A stretch of 64,000 nucleotides of DNA from Listeria cossartiae subsp. cayugensis (GTDB lineage Bacteria; Bacillota; Bacilli; Lactobacillales; Listeriaceae), in NCBI RefSeq assembly GCF_014229095.1, contig NZ_JAARZC010000001.1, forward strand, positions 992,001-1,056,000, given 5' to 3'. Of the stretch, positions 31,549 to 39,774 are shown piece by piece; positions within the stretch are counted from its first letter, which is position 1; each line of letters opens with the position of its first letter. Below the pieces are notes generated by a model. The model worked only from the letters and a program-made list of their open reading frames with translations. It was not told the origin of the DNA and did no database searches. The position numbers and the translations under genes were made by a program.

Positions 31549-31568
31549 TAATAAAAGGAGATTAAAAT

Positions 31569-33740
31569 ATGTCTGAAAAACAAGTGTTTTCAACAGAATG
31601 GGCAGGTAAAACATTATCTGTTGAAGTAGGTCAATTAGCAAAACAAGCAAGTGGGGCAGCATTAATTCGTTACGGTGATACAGTCGTTTTAACAGCAGCA
31701 GTAGGTTCTAAAAAACCACGTCCAGGCGACTTTTTCCCATTAACTGTTAACTATGAAGAAAAAATGTATTCCGTTGGTAAAGTTCCCGGTGGATTCTTAA
31801 AACGTGAAGGACGTCCAAGTGACCGTGCGACATTAACTGCGCGCCTAATCGACCGTCCAATCCGTCCATTATTTGCAGAAGGTTTCCGTAATGAAGTTCA
31901 AATTACTTCTACTGTTTTCAGTGTGGATCAAGATTGTTCTCCAGAAATGGCAGCAATGCTTGGATCTTCTGTAGCGTTAGTAATTTCTGATATCCCATTT
32001 GAAGGGCCAATCGCAGGTGTAGATGTTGGTCGTATTGATGGAAAATACGTTATTAACCCAACAATCGAGCAAGCAGAAAAAAGCGATATTAGCTTAACTG
32101 TTGCAGGAACTTATGATGCAATCAACATGGTAGAAGCTGGAGCGAAAGAAGTTTCAGAAGAAGCAATGCTTGAAGCAATTATGTTTGGTCATGAAGAAAT
32201 TAAACGTCTTTGTGAATTCCAACAACAAATTATCGCTGCCGTTGGTAAAGAAAAACGCGAAATCGAACTTTTCGTAAGCGATCCTGAACTTGAAGCAGAA
32301 GTAAAAGCAGCAAGCGAAGGCAAAATGAAAACTGCTATTAAAACAGAAGAGAAAAAAGCGCGTGAAGCAGCAATTGAAGATGTAAAAGAAGAAATCTTAG
32401 AAAGCTATAAAGCGAAAGAATTAGAAAATGAAGCTGAAATTCTTAGCGAAGTAGCTCATATTCTTGAAATGATTGAAAAAGACGAAATGCGTCGTCTTAT
32501 TTCGCAAGATAAAATCCGTCCAGATGGCCGTAAAGTAAACGAAATTCGTCCACTTTCTTCTGAAGTTGGCATGCTTCCTCGTGTCCATGGTTCTGGTTTA
32601 TTCACTCGTGGCCAAACACAAGCTCTAAGCGTATGTACATTAGCACCGCTTCGTGAACACCAAATCATTGATGGTCTAGGAACAGAAGAATACAAACGCT
32701 TTATGCATCATTATAATTTCCCGCAATTCAGTGTTGGGGAAACTGGTCCTCGTCGTGCTCCGGGTCGTCGTGAAATCGGTCACGGTGCATTAGGCGAACG
32801 AGCACTTCAATATGTTATTCCTTCCGAAGAGGAATTCCCATACACAATCCGTTTAGTATCAGAAGTTCTTGAATCTAACGGATCTAGCTCTCAAGCAAGT
32901 ATTTGTGGTTCTACACTTGCAATGCTTGACGCTGGTGTTCCAATTAAAGCGCCAGTTGCAGGTATCGCGATGGGTCTTGTAAAACTTGGTGATGACTACA
33001 CAATCCTTTCTGATATCCAAGGTATGGAAGATCACTTTGGTGATATGGACTTTAAAGTTGCTGGGACAAAAGACGGTATTACAGCACTTCAAATGGACAT
33101 CAAAATCGATGGCTTAAGCCGTCAAATTTTGGACGAAGCATTAACGCAAGCAAAAGAAGGTCGCTTACACATTCTAGAACACTTAACTAGTACAATTAGC
33201 GCACCTCGTGAAGAACTTTCTGCTTATGCTCCAAAAATTATTACACTTAATATCAAACCAGAGAAAATTAAAGATGTTATCGGACCTGGTGGAAAACAAA
33301 TCAATGCTATCATTGAAGAAACTGGCGTAAAAATTGATATCGAACAAGATGGCACAGTTTATATTGCTTCCCAAGATCAAGCAATGAACCGTAAAGCAAT
33401 TGCTATCATTGAAGACATCGTTCGTGAAGTAGTAGTGGGAGAAGTTTACACTGGTAAAGTTCGTCGTATCGAAAAATTTGGCGCATTTGTTGAATTATTC
33501 AAAGGTACAGACGGTTTAGTTCATATCTCTGAATTAGCGCATGAACGTGTTGGTAAAGTAGAAGATATTCTAAAACTTGGCGATGAAGTTACAGTGAAAG
33601 TTATCGAAGTAGACCAACAAGGTCGTGTTAACTTATCGCGTAAAGCTTTGCTTGAGAAAAAAGAACAACCAGAAGGCGACAAAAAACCACAAGCAGAGAA
33701 GAAATTCTACCCAAAAACGAAAAAACCAGAATCTAAATAA
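31569..33740 (+). CDS. pnp: Polynucleotide phosphorylase
   Basis: 3'-5' phosphorolytic exoribonuclease of the degradosome-like complex. 723 aa: first RNase PH domain (about 1-215), alpha-helical linker, second RNase PH domain (about 310-540, with [15 protein letters not shown] and FKVAG), KH domain (about 555-615, [12 protein letters not shown]) and S1 domain (about 620-690, [16 protein letters not shown]). The tail is lysine/proline-rich. AAAGGAGA precedes the ATG at 9 nt. The large leader structure upstream is the likely control point. Confidence 0.97.
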   Translation: MSEKQVFSTEWAGKTLSVEVGQLAKQASGAALIRYGDTVVLTAAVGSKKPRPGDFFPLTVNYEEKMYSVGKVPGGFLKREGRPSDRATLTARLIDRPIRPLFAEGFRNEVQITSTVFSVDQDCSPEMAAMLGSSVALVISDIPFEGPIAGVDVGRIDGKYVINPTIEQAEKSDISLTVAGTYDAINMVEAGAKEVSEEAMLEAIMFGHEEIKRLCEFQQQIIAAVGKEKREIELFVSDPELEAEVKAASEGKMKTAIKTEEKKAREAAIEDVKEEILESYKAKELENEAEILSEVAHILEMIEKDEMRRLISQDKIRPDGRKVNEIRPLSSEVGMLPRVHGSGLFTRGQTQALSVCTLAPLREHQIIDGLGTEEYKRFMHHYNFPQFSVGETGPRRAPGRREIGHGALGERALQYVIPSEEEFPYTIRLVSEVLESNGSSSQASICGSTLAMLDAGVPIKAPVAGIAMGLVKLGDDYTILSDIQGMEDHFGDMDFKVAGTKDGITALQMDIKIDGLSRQILDEALTQAKEGRLHILEHLTSTISAPREELSAYAPKIITLNIKPEKIKDVIGPGGKQINAIIEETGVKIDIEQDGTVYIASQDQAMNRKAIAIIEDIVREVVVGEVYTGKVRRIEKFGAFVELFKGTDGLVHISELAHERVGKVEDILKLGDEVTVKVIEVDQQGRVNLSRKALLEKKEQPEGDKKPQAEKKFYPKTKKPESK

Positions 33741-33743
33741 TAC

Positions 33744-33778
33744 AAAAAGCAAGTAGCCTGAGCTACTTGCTTTTTTTT
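33744..33778. terminator. Bidirectional terminator between pnp and the second rsgA
   Basis: AAAAAGCAAGTAGC pairs with GCTACTTGCTTTTT around CTGA, with T and A tracts on the two strands. Confidence 0.9.
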
Positions 33779-33779
33779 A

Positions 33780-34820
33780 CTATTTTTTCGGACGTGTTTT
33801 TAAATGTGTCCGAAGTGATTTTTGAATAACTTTCCAGCGATCACGTTCCTGTCTTGCTAGAGCAGGACTATTTTTTCGTGCATGGTAAGCCATTTCACGC
33901 TGTAATTTCAACCAATTCTCGTAGTGTTGCATGGATAAACTACCATCTTCTAGAGCAGCTTGTACAGCGCAACCAGGTTCTTGTGTATGGGAACAATCAT
34001 GGAAACGACAGCCTTCAGCAAGCTCCTCCACATCTGAAAAAGTAGTCTCCAATCCAGCTTGATTTAAACCAATTCCGAATTCGCGCATTCCTGGTGTATC
34101 AATCACAATCCAACCATTATCTAGCAAATGCATTTCTCGGTGTGTCGTAGTATGTTTCCCTTTACTATCATCTTCGCGAATACCAGCAGTTTTCATCAAA
34201 TCAGTACCTGCAAGCGAATTAATAAAAGAAGATTTACCAACACCAGAAGAACCGAGTAAAACAAGAGTGCTATTCGGCTTCAAATCGCGTTCTAGCGCTT
34301 CAAAACCATTGTGAGACAAATTATCCACATAATACGCTGGGACGCCATATGCGACAGTTTCGAGCTGCTGAGCATAGGAAGTTAAATCCTCGGCTAAATC
34401 TGCTTTCGTCAAAATAATAATCGGCGTAGCGCCACTATCCCAAGCAACCGTTAAATAACGTTCTAGGCGATTTAAATTAAAGTCGTGATTCAAACTCATC
34501 ACAATAAGCGCATAGTCAAAATTCGCCGCAATCAATTGTTCCTCAGAATCTTTATTCATTCGGGAAAAGACCGTTTTCCGTTCTAAAACAGACAGAATTT
34601 GTGCTTCACTGCTCACCTCGACAAAATCGCCAACAGCAGGCAGTGCAGTAGTGGATAATTCATAAAAATTCCCACGTTTAAGGGACGTTAAAAATTCCCC
34701 ATTTTCAGTAACTACTCGGTAATAATCTCTAAATACCGCAGTAACTCTGCCGTAAGAAGAAGTAGTAGCTATTTTTTGTTCATTAAAAAAATGTGTAAAA
34801 CCATATTTTTCTAGTATCAA
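33780..34820 (-). CDS. RsgA/EngC-type circularly permuted GTPase (second copy type)
   Basis: Ribosome-assembly GTPase of the RsgA (YjeQ/CpgA) family, 346 aa. The G motifs come in permuted order: G4 TKAD (138-141), G1 GSSGVGKSS (190-198), G3 DTPGMR (241-246). A zinc knuckle C271-x4-C276-x-H278-x5-C284 follows, then a long basic C-terminus. An N-terminal OB-like domain (about 22-85) is preceded by about 20 extra residues. It is longer than the usual 290-aa RsgA, and sits alone rather than in the stk-rsgA-rpe cluster, so it is likely the paralogue found in Listeria besides the main one (not in this window). Start is TTG at 34820, 8 nt after AAAGGAGCGG. Confidence 0.88.
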   Translation of the reverse strand: MILEKYGFTHFFNEQKIATTSSYGRVTAVFRDYYRVVTENGEFLTSLKRGNFYELSTTALPAVGDFVEVSSEAQILSVLERKTVFSRMNKDSEEQLIAANFDYALIVMSLNHDFNLNRLERYLTVAWDSGATPIIILTKADLAEDLTSYAQQLETVAYGVPAYYVDNLSHNGFEALERDLKPNSTLVLLGSSGVGKSSFINSLAGTDLMKTAGIREDDSKGKHTTTHREMHLLDNGWIVIDTPGMREFGIGLNQAGLETTFSDVEELAEGCRFHDCSHTQEPGCAVQAALEDGSLSMQHYENWLKLQREMAYHARKNSPALARQERDRWKVIQKSLRTHLKTRPKK

Positions 34821-34850
34821 TTTTTCCGCTCCTTTGTTGTTGGGAGCATC

Positions 34851-34907
34851 CTATAGGTAAAATACCCCCGTTTTAATAATGAGGTTATTCATTTTTACAT
34901 TTTCCAT
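34851..34907 (-). CDS. Possible 18-codon leader ORF before the second rsgA
   Basis: An ATG at 34907 (minus strand) with AAAGGATG just upstream opens an 18-codon frame, MENVKMNNLIIKTGVFYL, ending with TAG 30 nt before the TTG start of the GTPase gene. The ribosome binding site is decent and the frame lies in the leader of that gene. It may be a translated leader peptide or a chance ORF; there is no other support. Confidence 0.3.
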   Translation of the reverse strand: MENVKMNNLIIKTGVFYL

Positions 34908-34942
34908 AATTCATCATCCTTTCTTTCTTAAATAATAACATA

Positions 34943-34980
34943 AAAAAGGAAACAAGCTCTATACTTGTTTCCTTTTTTTT
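34943..34980 (-). terminator. Terminator of the coiled-coil membrane protein gene
   Basis: GGAAACAAG pairs with CTTGTTTCC around a 7-nt loop, flanked by A and T tracts on both sides. On the minus strand it ends the gene at 34984 and insulates the GTPase gene behind it. Confidence 0.85.
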
Positions 34981-34983
34981 GGA

Positions 34984-35463
34984 TTAATTTTTATGTGCTA
35001 AAATTTTAGCGATTGTTTCATAGCTCATATCGCTTTTGATAGTGTAGCTACCATCACGAATGTACTTTTCATAATTATTATCGCGTAAGTATTTATCAAA
35101 ATCGGAAGAACTCTTAACAATACCATTTGCTTGAAGTTCGTCACCAGCTTTAGAAGAAGGATCACCGCTAGAAATAGTTAAAGTATAACTTTTAACTTTT
35201 TTAGCTTCTTCTGCTTTCTTCTTAGCAGCTTCATCCGCTTTTTTCTTCGCTTCAGTTTCTTTTGCTTTCGCTACTTCTTGCTCTGCTAATAATTTTTCGT
35301 ATTTTGTTTTCCATGTGCTTGAATTTTCATCAGAACCAGCTTTTGTTGATGCGGCTTTTGTTTCATCTGCTTTAGTCTGAGTTGAGAAAAACTGATTGTA
35401 TACCAGTAAGACAACGGCAGATATTAAGAAACCTAACGCCAACATCCGTAAGTTTTTCTTCAC
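34984..35463 (-). CDS. Membrane-anchored protein with coiled coil and MltG-like N-terminal domain
   Basis: A 159-aa protein. One N-terminal transmembrane segment or uncleaved signal (about residues 7-24), then a Ser/Thr/Ala-rich spacer. A charged coiled coil follows (about 55-90, rich in KAKETEAKKKADEAAKKKAEEAKK-type heptads) and then a C-terminal domain of about 65 residues. That domain (LTISSGDPSSKAGDELQANGIVKS ... YIRDGSYTIKSDMSYETIAKIL in pattern) resembles the small LysM-like domain at the front of MltG/YceG, without the catalytic transglycosylase part. The homologue in Bacillus has no firm function. Start is GTG at 35463, 7 nt after AAAGGAGGAG. I infer a cell-envelope role. Confidence 0.75.
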   Translation of the reverse strand: MKKNLRMLALGFLISAVVLLVYNQFFSTQTKADETKAASTKAGSDENSSTWKTKYEKLLAEQEVAKAKETEAKKKADEAAKKKAEEAKKVKSYTLTISSGDPSSKAGDELQANGIVKSSSDFDKYLRDNNYEKYIRDGSYTIKSDMSYETIAKILAHKN

Positions 35464-35490
35464 AGATAGGCTCCTCCTTTAAAATTTAAA

Positions 35491-35847
35491 TCAATGTTTT
35501 AAATATTCTTCAATGATTTGTTCCACTTCTTCTTTAGGCAATGATGACTGTTCAGCAATCTCTGATGTTACGATTCCAGAAGTATAAAGTGTAATCACTT
35601 GTTTTTTCATCAATTCGCGAACTTTCGGGCTATCAGGTACTTGTTCAGCCTCAACGATGGGAGTATCCATTTTCATTGCTTTTTCTAGTTCAGTGACGCG
35701 TTGTTTTAGTTCAAAGTTTTCTTGCATCCACTGAGCAGCAACATCTTCCAGTTCTTTTTCTAATTGTTTATTGTCGCCTTTTTGAAGAAATGAGATAACA
35801 AACAGCGCAATAGCAGCAATTAGTAAGATAATTATGACTGTGGTCAT
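35491..35847 (-). CDS. Small membrane protein with predicted coiled coil
   Basis: A 118-aa protein not assigned to a named family by me. An N-terminal transmembrane helix (about 3-22, TVIIILLIAAIALFVISFL) is followed by a charged coiled-coil helix (about 28-58). A C-terminal helical, possibly helix-turn-helix segment (about 70-118) ends with SEIAEQSSLPKEEVEQIIEEYL in pattern. ATG at 35847 has AGAGGTG 10 nt upstream; a longer frame to 35958 has no ribosome binding site. It lies 27 nt ahead of the MltG-domain protein gene on the same strand, so both are likely one operon and may act together at the membrane. Confidence 0.75.
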   Translation of the reverse strand: MTTVIIILLIAAIALFVISFLQKGDNKQLEKELEDVAAQWMQENFELKQRVTELEKAMKMDTPIVEAEQVPDSPKVRELMKKQVITLYTSGIVTSEIAEQSSLPKEEVEQIIEEYLKH

Positions 35848-35965
35848 GGGTTTTATACACACCTCTCTTCCATAAACTCTACTACTAGTTATAGCATAAT
35901 TTATCTTAAAACACCATCCGAAATAAGGTTTTGTAAAGAAAATAAAAAGAAAATGCATAGAGTCC

Positions 35966-35994
35966 TTGCAACAACTCTTTAAAAATGATATTAT
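35966..35994 (+). promoter_or_regulatory. rpmG: rpmG promoter
   Basis: TTGCAA (35966-35971) and TATTAT (35989-35994) with a 17-nt spacer, about 45 nt before rpmG. Confidence 0.65.
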
Positions 35995-36044
35995 TATACA
36001 GGTTTAGTAAATAAATTCGTCAGTCGGAGTTGGAGGGAAAAATA

Positions 36045-36194
36045 ATGCGCGTTAATATTACTTTAGAATGCACTGAATGCGGTGATCGTAATTATATCAC
36101 TACTAAAAATAAGCGTGAAAATCCGGAACGTATTGAATTAAAAAAATATTGTCCAAGATTGCGCCGTGTAACTTTACACCGCGAAACTAAGTAA
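36045..36194 (+). CDS. rpmG: 50S ribosomal protein L33
   Basis: A 49-aa ribosomal protein of the large subunit. It starts [17 protein letters not shown] and ends VTLHRETK, both diagnostic. Three of the four cysteines of a full zinc ribbon are present (Cys9, Cys12 and the Cys in KKYCPR); the fourth is replaced, as in other partly degenerate Gram-positive L33 copies. GGAGGG lies 8 nt before the ATG. Single gene with its own promoter and terminator. Firmicutes usually have more than one L33. Confidence 0.95.
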   Translation: MRVNITLECTECGDRNYITTKNKRENPERIELKKYCPRLRRVTLHRETK

Positions 36195-36225
36195 GCAGCA
36201 GGATCTCCATTCTGTTGCTTTTTTT
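36194..36225 (+). terminator. rpmG terminator
   Basis: AGCAGCAGGAT pairs with ATTCTGTTGCT (two G-U pairs) around CTCC, followed by seven Ts; it begins on the last base of the stop codon. Confidence 0.8.
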
Positions 36226-36248
36226 ATTAGACAAAGGGGGAAGTCAAG

Positions 36249-36788
36249 ATGGAAGACAAACGCCTAATTCGAGAAAAGATTTTACGGAATTTAAATAGCA
36301 TCGATAAAGTAGAACATCGCGAACGTTCTATTAAATTAGCAGAAAAATTATTCTTATTACCAGAATGGAGAAACGCACAGGTTATTGGTATAACTTTGGC
36401 AAGACATCCTGAAATCGAAACAGAAACAATCATTCTACAAGCAAAAAAAGAAGGCAAGACCGTTTTAATTCCAAAAACATATTATCCAAGCAGAAAAATG
36501 GAATTTAAAAAGATGGATTCCGTACATCCGCTTGTAAAAACTAAATTTGGCATTTTGGAGCCTAACGAACTAGCGGAAACGGTTGAGAAGGAAGCAATAG
36601 ATTTATTAATTGTGCCTGGAGTTGCTTTTAATGAAGAGCATTATCGAATCGGTTTTGGCGGTGGTTTTTATGATAGGTTCTTAGTGGATTTCCAAGGCCC
36701 AACAGTATCTTTATACTTGTATGAACAAAAAATGGATTTTGCGCCGGAAAGCCATGATAAACCAGTTTCTATTCTAATTGAAGGATAA
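36249..36788 (+). CDS. fthC: 5-formyltetrahydrofolate cyclo-ligase
   Basis: Recycles 5-formyl-THF to 5,10-methenyl-THF with ATP. 179 aa. The N-terminal basic helix (RLIREKILRNL), the middle ARHPEIETETII and KEGKTVLIPKTY segments, and the ATP-binding GFGGGFYDRFL with preceding LLIVPGVAFNEEHYRIG pattern are the family marks. The Bacillus counterpart is yqgN, placed just before gluP as here. It links to folD and the glycine cleavage genes elsewhere in the window. GGGGGAAG precedes the ATG. Confidence 0.93.
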   Translation: MEDKRLIREKILRNLNSIDKVEHRERSIKLAEKLFLLPEWRNAQVIGITLARHPEIETETIILQAKKEGKTVLIPKTYYPSRKMEFKKMDSVHPLVKTKFGILEPNELAETVEKEAIDLLIVPGVAFNEEHYRIGFGGGFYDRFLVDFQGPTVSLYLYEQKMDFAPESHDKPVSILIEG

Positions 36789-36811
36789 CGAAAAATAATT
36801 CTATAGAAAAT

Positions 36812-36842
36812 AGGGTGGATTGTTTACAACACCCTTTTTTTT
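36812..36842 (+). terminator. Terminator after the cyclo-ligase gene
   Basis: AGGGTG pairs with CACCCT around a 12-nt loop and is followed by eight Ts. A weak promoter for gluP (TTTACA and TATAGT, 17 nt apart) overlaps it. Confidence 0.65.
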
Positions 36843-36885
36843 GCGTATAGTAGTAAATATAATTTGTAATGAAAGCAGGGATTTT

Positions 36886-38424
36886 TTGAGCTTCCAAGAA
36901 CAATATGTCTTCTGGCGCCTAACCAATTATTTCTTGGGTGTTGAAAAATACCGTTTAATCCATCTTCATGAGGAAAAACAAGAACTTTGGTTGGAAAATA
37001 TAAGCCAGAAAAAAAGACCAGTCATTCGTATCCAAATGAAAGAACTAAGTTGGGCTAATGTAGTGGAACGCGATGTGACACATACTTTACATGTTACTGA
37101 AAATCTTCGTAAGCAAATGGGGCGCTTAAAACTGCCCCTTGTGAATATTTATATAGCACCATTTGAACCAATGGGTGATATTTCGCCTTTTTTTGGACAA
37201 GCAATTGCATCTCCAAACGAAAAAGTGAAACTAGAAAATATTTTACTAGCGAACGAACAGATGAGAGAGCATCTAGATATACTTATAGAAACTTTAGAAT
37301 TACCCGAAGAAGCTTTTGTTCTTCCAGATGAAATAACAAAAGAGCTAGTGGCAAAAGAGCGCGAGCAAGTAATCACGTACATTACGACGAAAGTGAATGA
37401 AGAACAAAAAGTTGCCAGAAATTCCAAACCAATTGTTACGTATACGTTCATCGGTCTTTTAATTGCAGCGTATTTATGGCTTGCTTTTCAAGGCGGAACA
37501 ACGAATTCATTTAACTTAATTAAATGGGGCGGGAAGTTCAATCCACTTATTTATGCCGGTGAATGGTGGCGCTTTATTTCGCCAATCTTTCTCCACGGTG
37601 GATTAATGCACTTAGCCTCCAATGCGGTTATGTTATACATTGTTGGGGCATGGGCAGAACGTATTTATGGGAAATGGCGTTATATCCTGATTCTACTGCT
37701 AGGTGGAATTTGCGGAAATATAGCCAGTTTTGCACTAAATATGAATTTATCTGTTGGTGCTAGTACTGCTGTGTTCGCAGTCATGGGCGCGTTACTTTAT
37801 TTAGTAGTATTGAAACCAAATCTTTATGCAAAAACGATTGGAGTTAGTATTGCATCACTTGTTGCAATCAATTTGCTTATTGATGTGTTTTCTACGCAAA
37901 TTGACATTGCTGGACATATCGGTGGATTAGTTGGTGGTTTCTTACTTGCAGGAGCTTTATCACTACCAAAACAATTTTTCCATTGGCGCCGACTTGCATA
38001 TGGAATTTCTTTATTGGCGGTAGCTATTTTATTTCTGTATTTTGGCTATCAAAAAGGAGAGAAACCATACGATCCAATGCAAGCTAACGTAGCTGTACAA
38101 CAATATCTACAAGAACAAAATGAAAAAGAAGCAACGAAAATTACCGATACTTTAATTGCAAGCGGAAGTGCTGATGGCTATTCTTATACGTATGCTGCAT
38201 CTATGGCTTTGCAAAACAAGCAAGTAGATAAAGCAGAAGCAATGGCTAAAGAAGCAATTAGTATGGATAAAGACATCCCAGAGGCTCATTATTATTTATC
38301 CGTCTGCTATAGAATAAAGGGTGATATACCTAATGCAATCAAAGAAGCAAACAGCGCCAGACAATTATCAAGCAATCCATTTTTTGATTCTTATTACGAT
38401 GAGTTAGAAAAAATCAAAGAATAA
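36886..38424 (+). CDS. gluP: Rhomboid intramembrane serine protease GluP
   Basis: Cleaves membrane proteins within the bilayer; the Bacillus homologue has been linked to cell division and sugar uptake. 512 aa: a cytoplasmic N-terminal domain of about 200 residues, a rhomboid core of six or seven helices, and a C-terminal region with TPR-like repeats (about 425-510). The catalytic Ser lies in VGASTAVF (near residue 292) and the His in IAGHIGG. TTG at 36886 with AGCAGGGA upstream is chosen; it restores the family length. yqgQ and glcK follow closely, the same order as in Bacillus (yqgP-yqgQ-glcK). Confidence 0.93.
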   Translation: MSFQEQYVFWRLTNYFLGVEKYRLIHLHEEKQELWLENISQKKRPVIRIQMKELSWANVVERDVTHTLHVTENLRKQMGRLKLPLVNIYIAPFEPMGDISPFFGQAIASPNEKVKLENILLANEQMREHLDILIETLELPEEAFVLPDEITKELVAKEREQVITYITTKVNEEQKVARNSKPIVTYTFIGLLIAAYLWLAFQGGTTNSFNLIKWGGKFNPLIYAGEWWRFISPIFLHGGLMHLASNAVMLYIVGAWAERIYGKWRYILILLLGGICGNIASFALNMNLSVGASTAVFAVMGALLYLVVLKPNLYAKTIGVSIASLVAINLLIDVFSTQIDIAGHIGGLVGGFLLAGALSLPKQFFHWRRLAYGISLLAVAILFLYFGYQKGEKPYDPMQANVAVQQYLQEQNEKEATKITDTLIASGSADGYSYTYAASMALQNKQVDKAEAMAKEAISMDKDIPEAHYYLSVCYRIKGDIPNAIKEANSARQLSSNPFFDSYYDELEKIKE

Positions 38425-38436
38425 GAGGTTTTTAAT

Positions 38437-38649
38437 GTGAAAACAGTTTATGATGTTGCCCAATTACTAAGAAAGCATGGCATTATTGTTTATTTAGGAA
38501 AGCGACAATACGACATCGAAATGATGGAATATGAGATTACAGAACTTTTTAAACATAATATTTTAGATAGAGAAGTTTTTGCTAGAGCTAGAAGTATATT
38601 GAAGGAAGAATTAATCAAAGAACAACGTAAAAATAGTAGTTTAAATTAA
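38437..38649 (+). CDS. yqgQ: DUF910 protein YqgQ
   Basis: A 70-aa protein of the YqgQ family: a three-helix bundle with TVYDVAQLLRKHGIIVYLGKRQYDIE in pattern (key residues V, Q, L, G, Y/F, G, R, D, I) and an acidic-basic second half. Possibly nucleic acid binding by structure of the family, but function is unknown. Start is GTG at 38437, 7 nt after AGAGGT. It sits between gluP (12 nt upstream) and glcK (24 nt downstream). Confidence 0.92.
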   Translation: MKTVYDVAQLLRKHGIIVYLGKRQYDIEMMEYEITELFKHNILDREVFARARSILKEELIKEQRKNSSLN

Positions 38650-38673
38650 ATTGATTATAAGGAGAACAGCAGA

Positions 38674-39642
38674 ATGAACAAAAAATTAATTGGTGTAGAT
38701 TTAGGCGGGACAACGGCAAAATTAGCTATTTTAACAAAAGAAGGCGACATTGAAGAAAAATGGACTATTGATACTGACATTGCAGACAAAGGTGCTCATA
38801 TCGTAAAAAATATTGGAGACTCTATCAACCAAAAGCTAACAGATTTACAACTAGATAATGATACTTTTTATGGTATTGGCATGGGAACACCTGGAACAGT
38901 TAATTATGAAACAGGCACGGTTAAAGGTGCATACAATTTGGGCTGGGCAGAAGAACAAAACGTTAGCGAAGATTTAGAAAATATTACTGGCTTAAAAATA
39001 ATATTAGATAATGATGCAAATGTTGCTGCACTTGGCGAACGCTGGAAAGGTGCAGGAGAAGGCGGTGCGAATGTTGTTTTTGTAACACTTGGAACCGGTG
39101 TTGGCGGCGGAATTTTTGCAGAAGGTAAAATTTTACACGGCGTCCGCGGAGCAGCTGGTGAAATCGGCCACGTAACGGTAGTTCCAGAAAATGGTTACGA
39201 TTGTACTTGTGGTAAAACGGGTTGCCTAGAAACGGTGGCTTCTGCGACTGGTATTGTTCGAGTAGCAAAAGATTTAGCGAAAGAATTCACTGGCAAATCT
39301 GCACTTAAAGAGGCGATTGATAAAAACGAAACAATCACTTCTAAATTAATTTTTGAGTTAGGTGCGGAAGAAGATGCTCTAGCGAATGAAACGATTGATA
39401 AAATCTCTTTCTATTTAGCTTTAGCGCTTAGTCACATTGGAAACATGTTAAACCCTGAGAAAATCATTATTGGTGGTGGGGTTTCAGCGGCAGGTGCCCA
39501 ACTATTAACACCAGTTAAAAATTATTTTGAAACAATGGTTTTCCCAGCAGTAAAAGAATCTACTAAATTATCCATCGCGACAAAAGGGAATGACGCAGGG
39601 ATAATTGGAGCTGCATGGTTAGCATTACCGAATGAAGATTAA
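38674..39642 (+). CDS. glcK: Glucokinase, ROK family
   Basis: Phosphorylates glucose with ATP. 322 aa. GVDLGGTTAKLAIL (residues 5-18) is the phosphate-binding loop, DNDANVAALGE carries the catalytic Asp, and GEIGHVTV with CTCGKTGCLETV (near 178) forms the zinc-binding ROK signature. IIGGGVSAAG is the adenosine motif. GGAGAAC precedes the ATG. Probably cotranscribed with gluP-yqgQ. Confidence 0.95.
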   Translation: MNKKLIGVDLGGTTAKLAILTKEGDIEEKWTIDTDIADKGAHIVKNIGDSINQKLTDLQLDNDTFYGIGMGTPGTVNYETGTVKGAYNLGWAEEQNVSEDLENITGLKIILDNDANVAALGERWKGAGEGGANVVFVTLGTGVGGGIFAEGKILHGVRGAAGEIGHVTVVPENGYDCTCGKTGCLETVASATGIVRVAKDLAKEFTGKSALKEAIDKNETITSKLIFELGAEEDALANETIDKISFYLALALSHIGNMLNPEKIIIGGGVSAAGAQLLTPVKNYFETMVFPAVKESTKLSIATKGNDAGIIGAAWLALPNED

Positions 39643-39655
39643 TATTCATTATTAT

Positions 39656-39686
39656 AAGCTACAATAATACTCCATTATTGTAGCTT
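39656..39686 (+). terminator. Hairpin after glcK
   Basis: AAGCTACAATAAT pairs perfectly with ATTATTGTAGCTT (13 bp, 5-nt loop). The downstream stretch GATTTATC has few Ts, so it may be a weak terminator or an mRNA 3'-end stabiliser. Confidence 0.6.
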
Positions 39687-39774
39687 GATTTATCAAGAAA
39701 TCTTTCTATAACGCATTGTTTTAGCTTCCTATGAAAAGGGTAAAATTTTAGCATAGAGAGATTGGAGGCCAGAG

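Noticed and set aside
34860-34880. GGGGTATT on the minus strand, resembling a sigma-B -10
   Set aside because: No GTTT-type -35 at 12-16 nt upstream, and it falls inside the short leader ORF.
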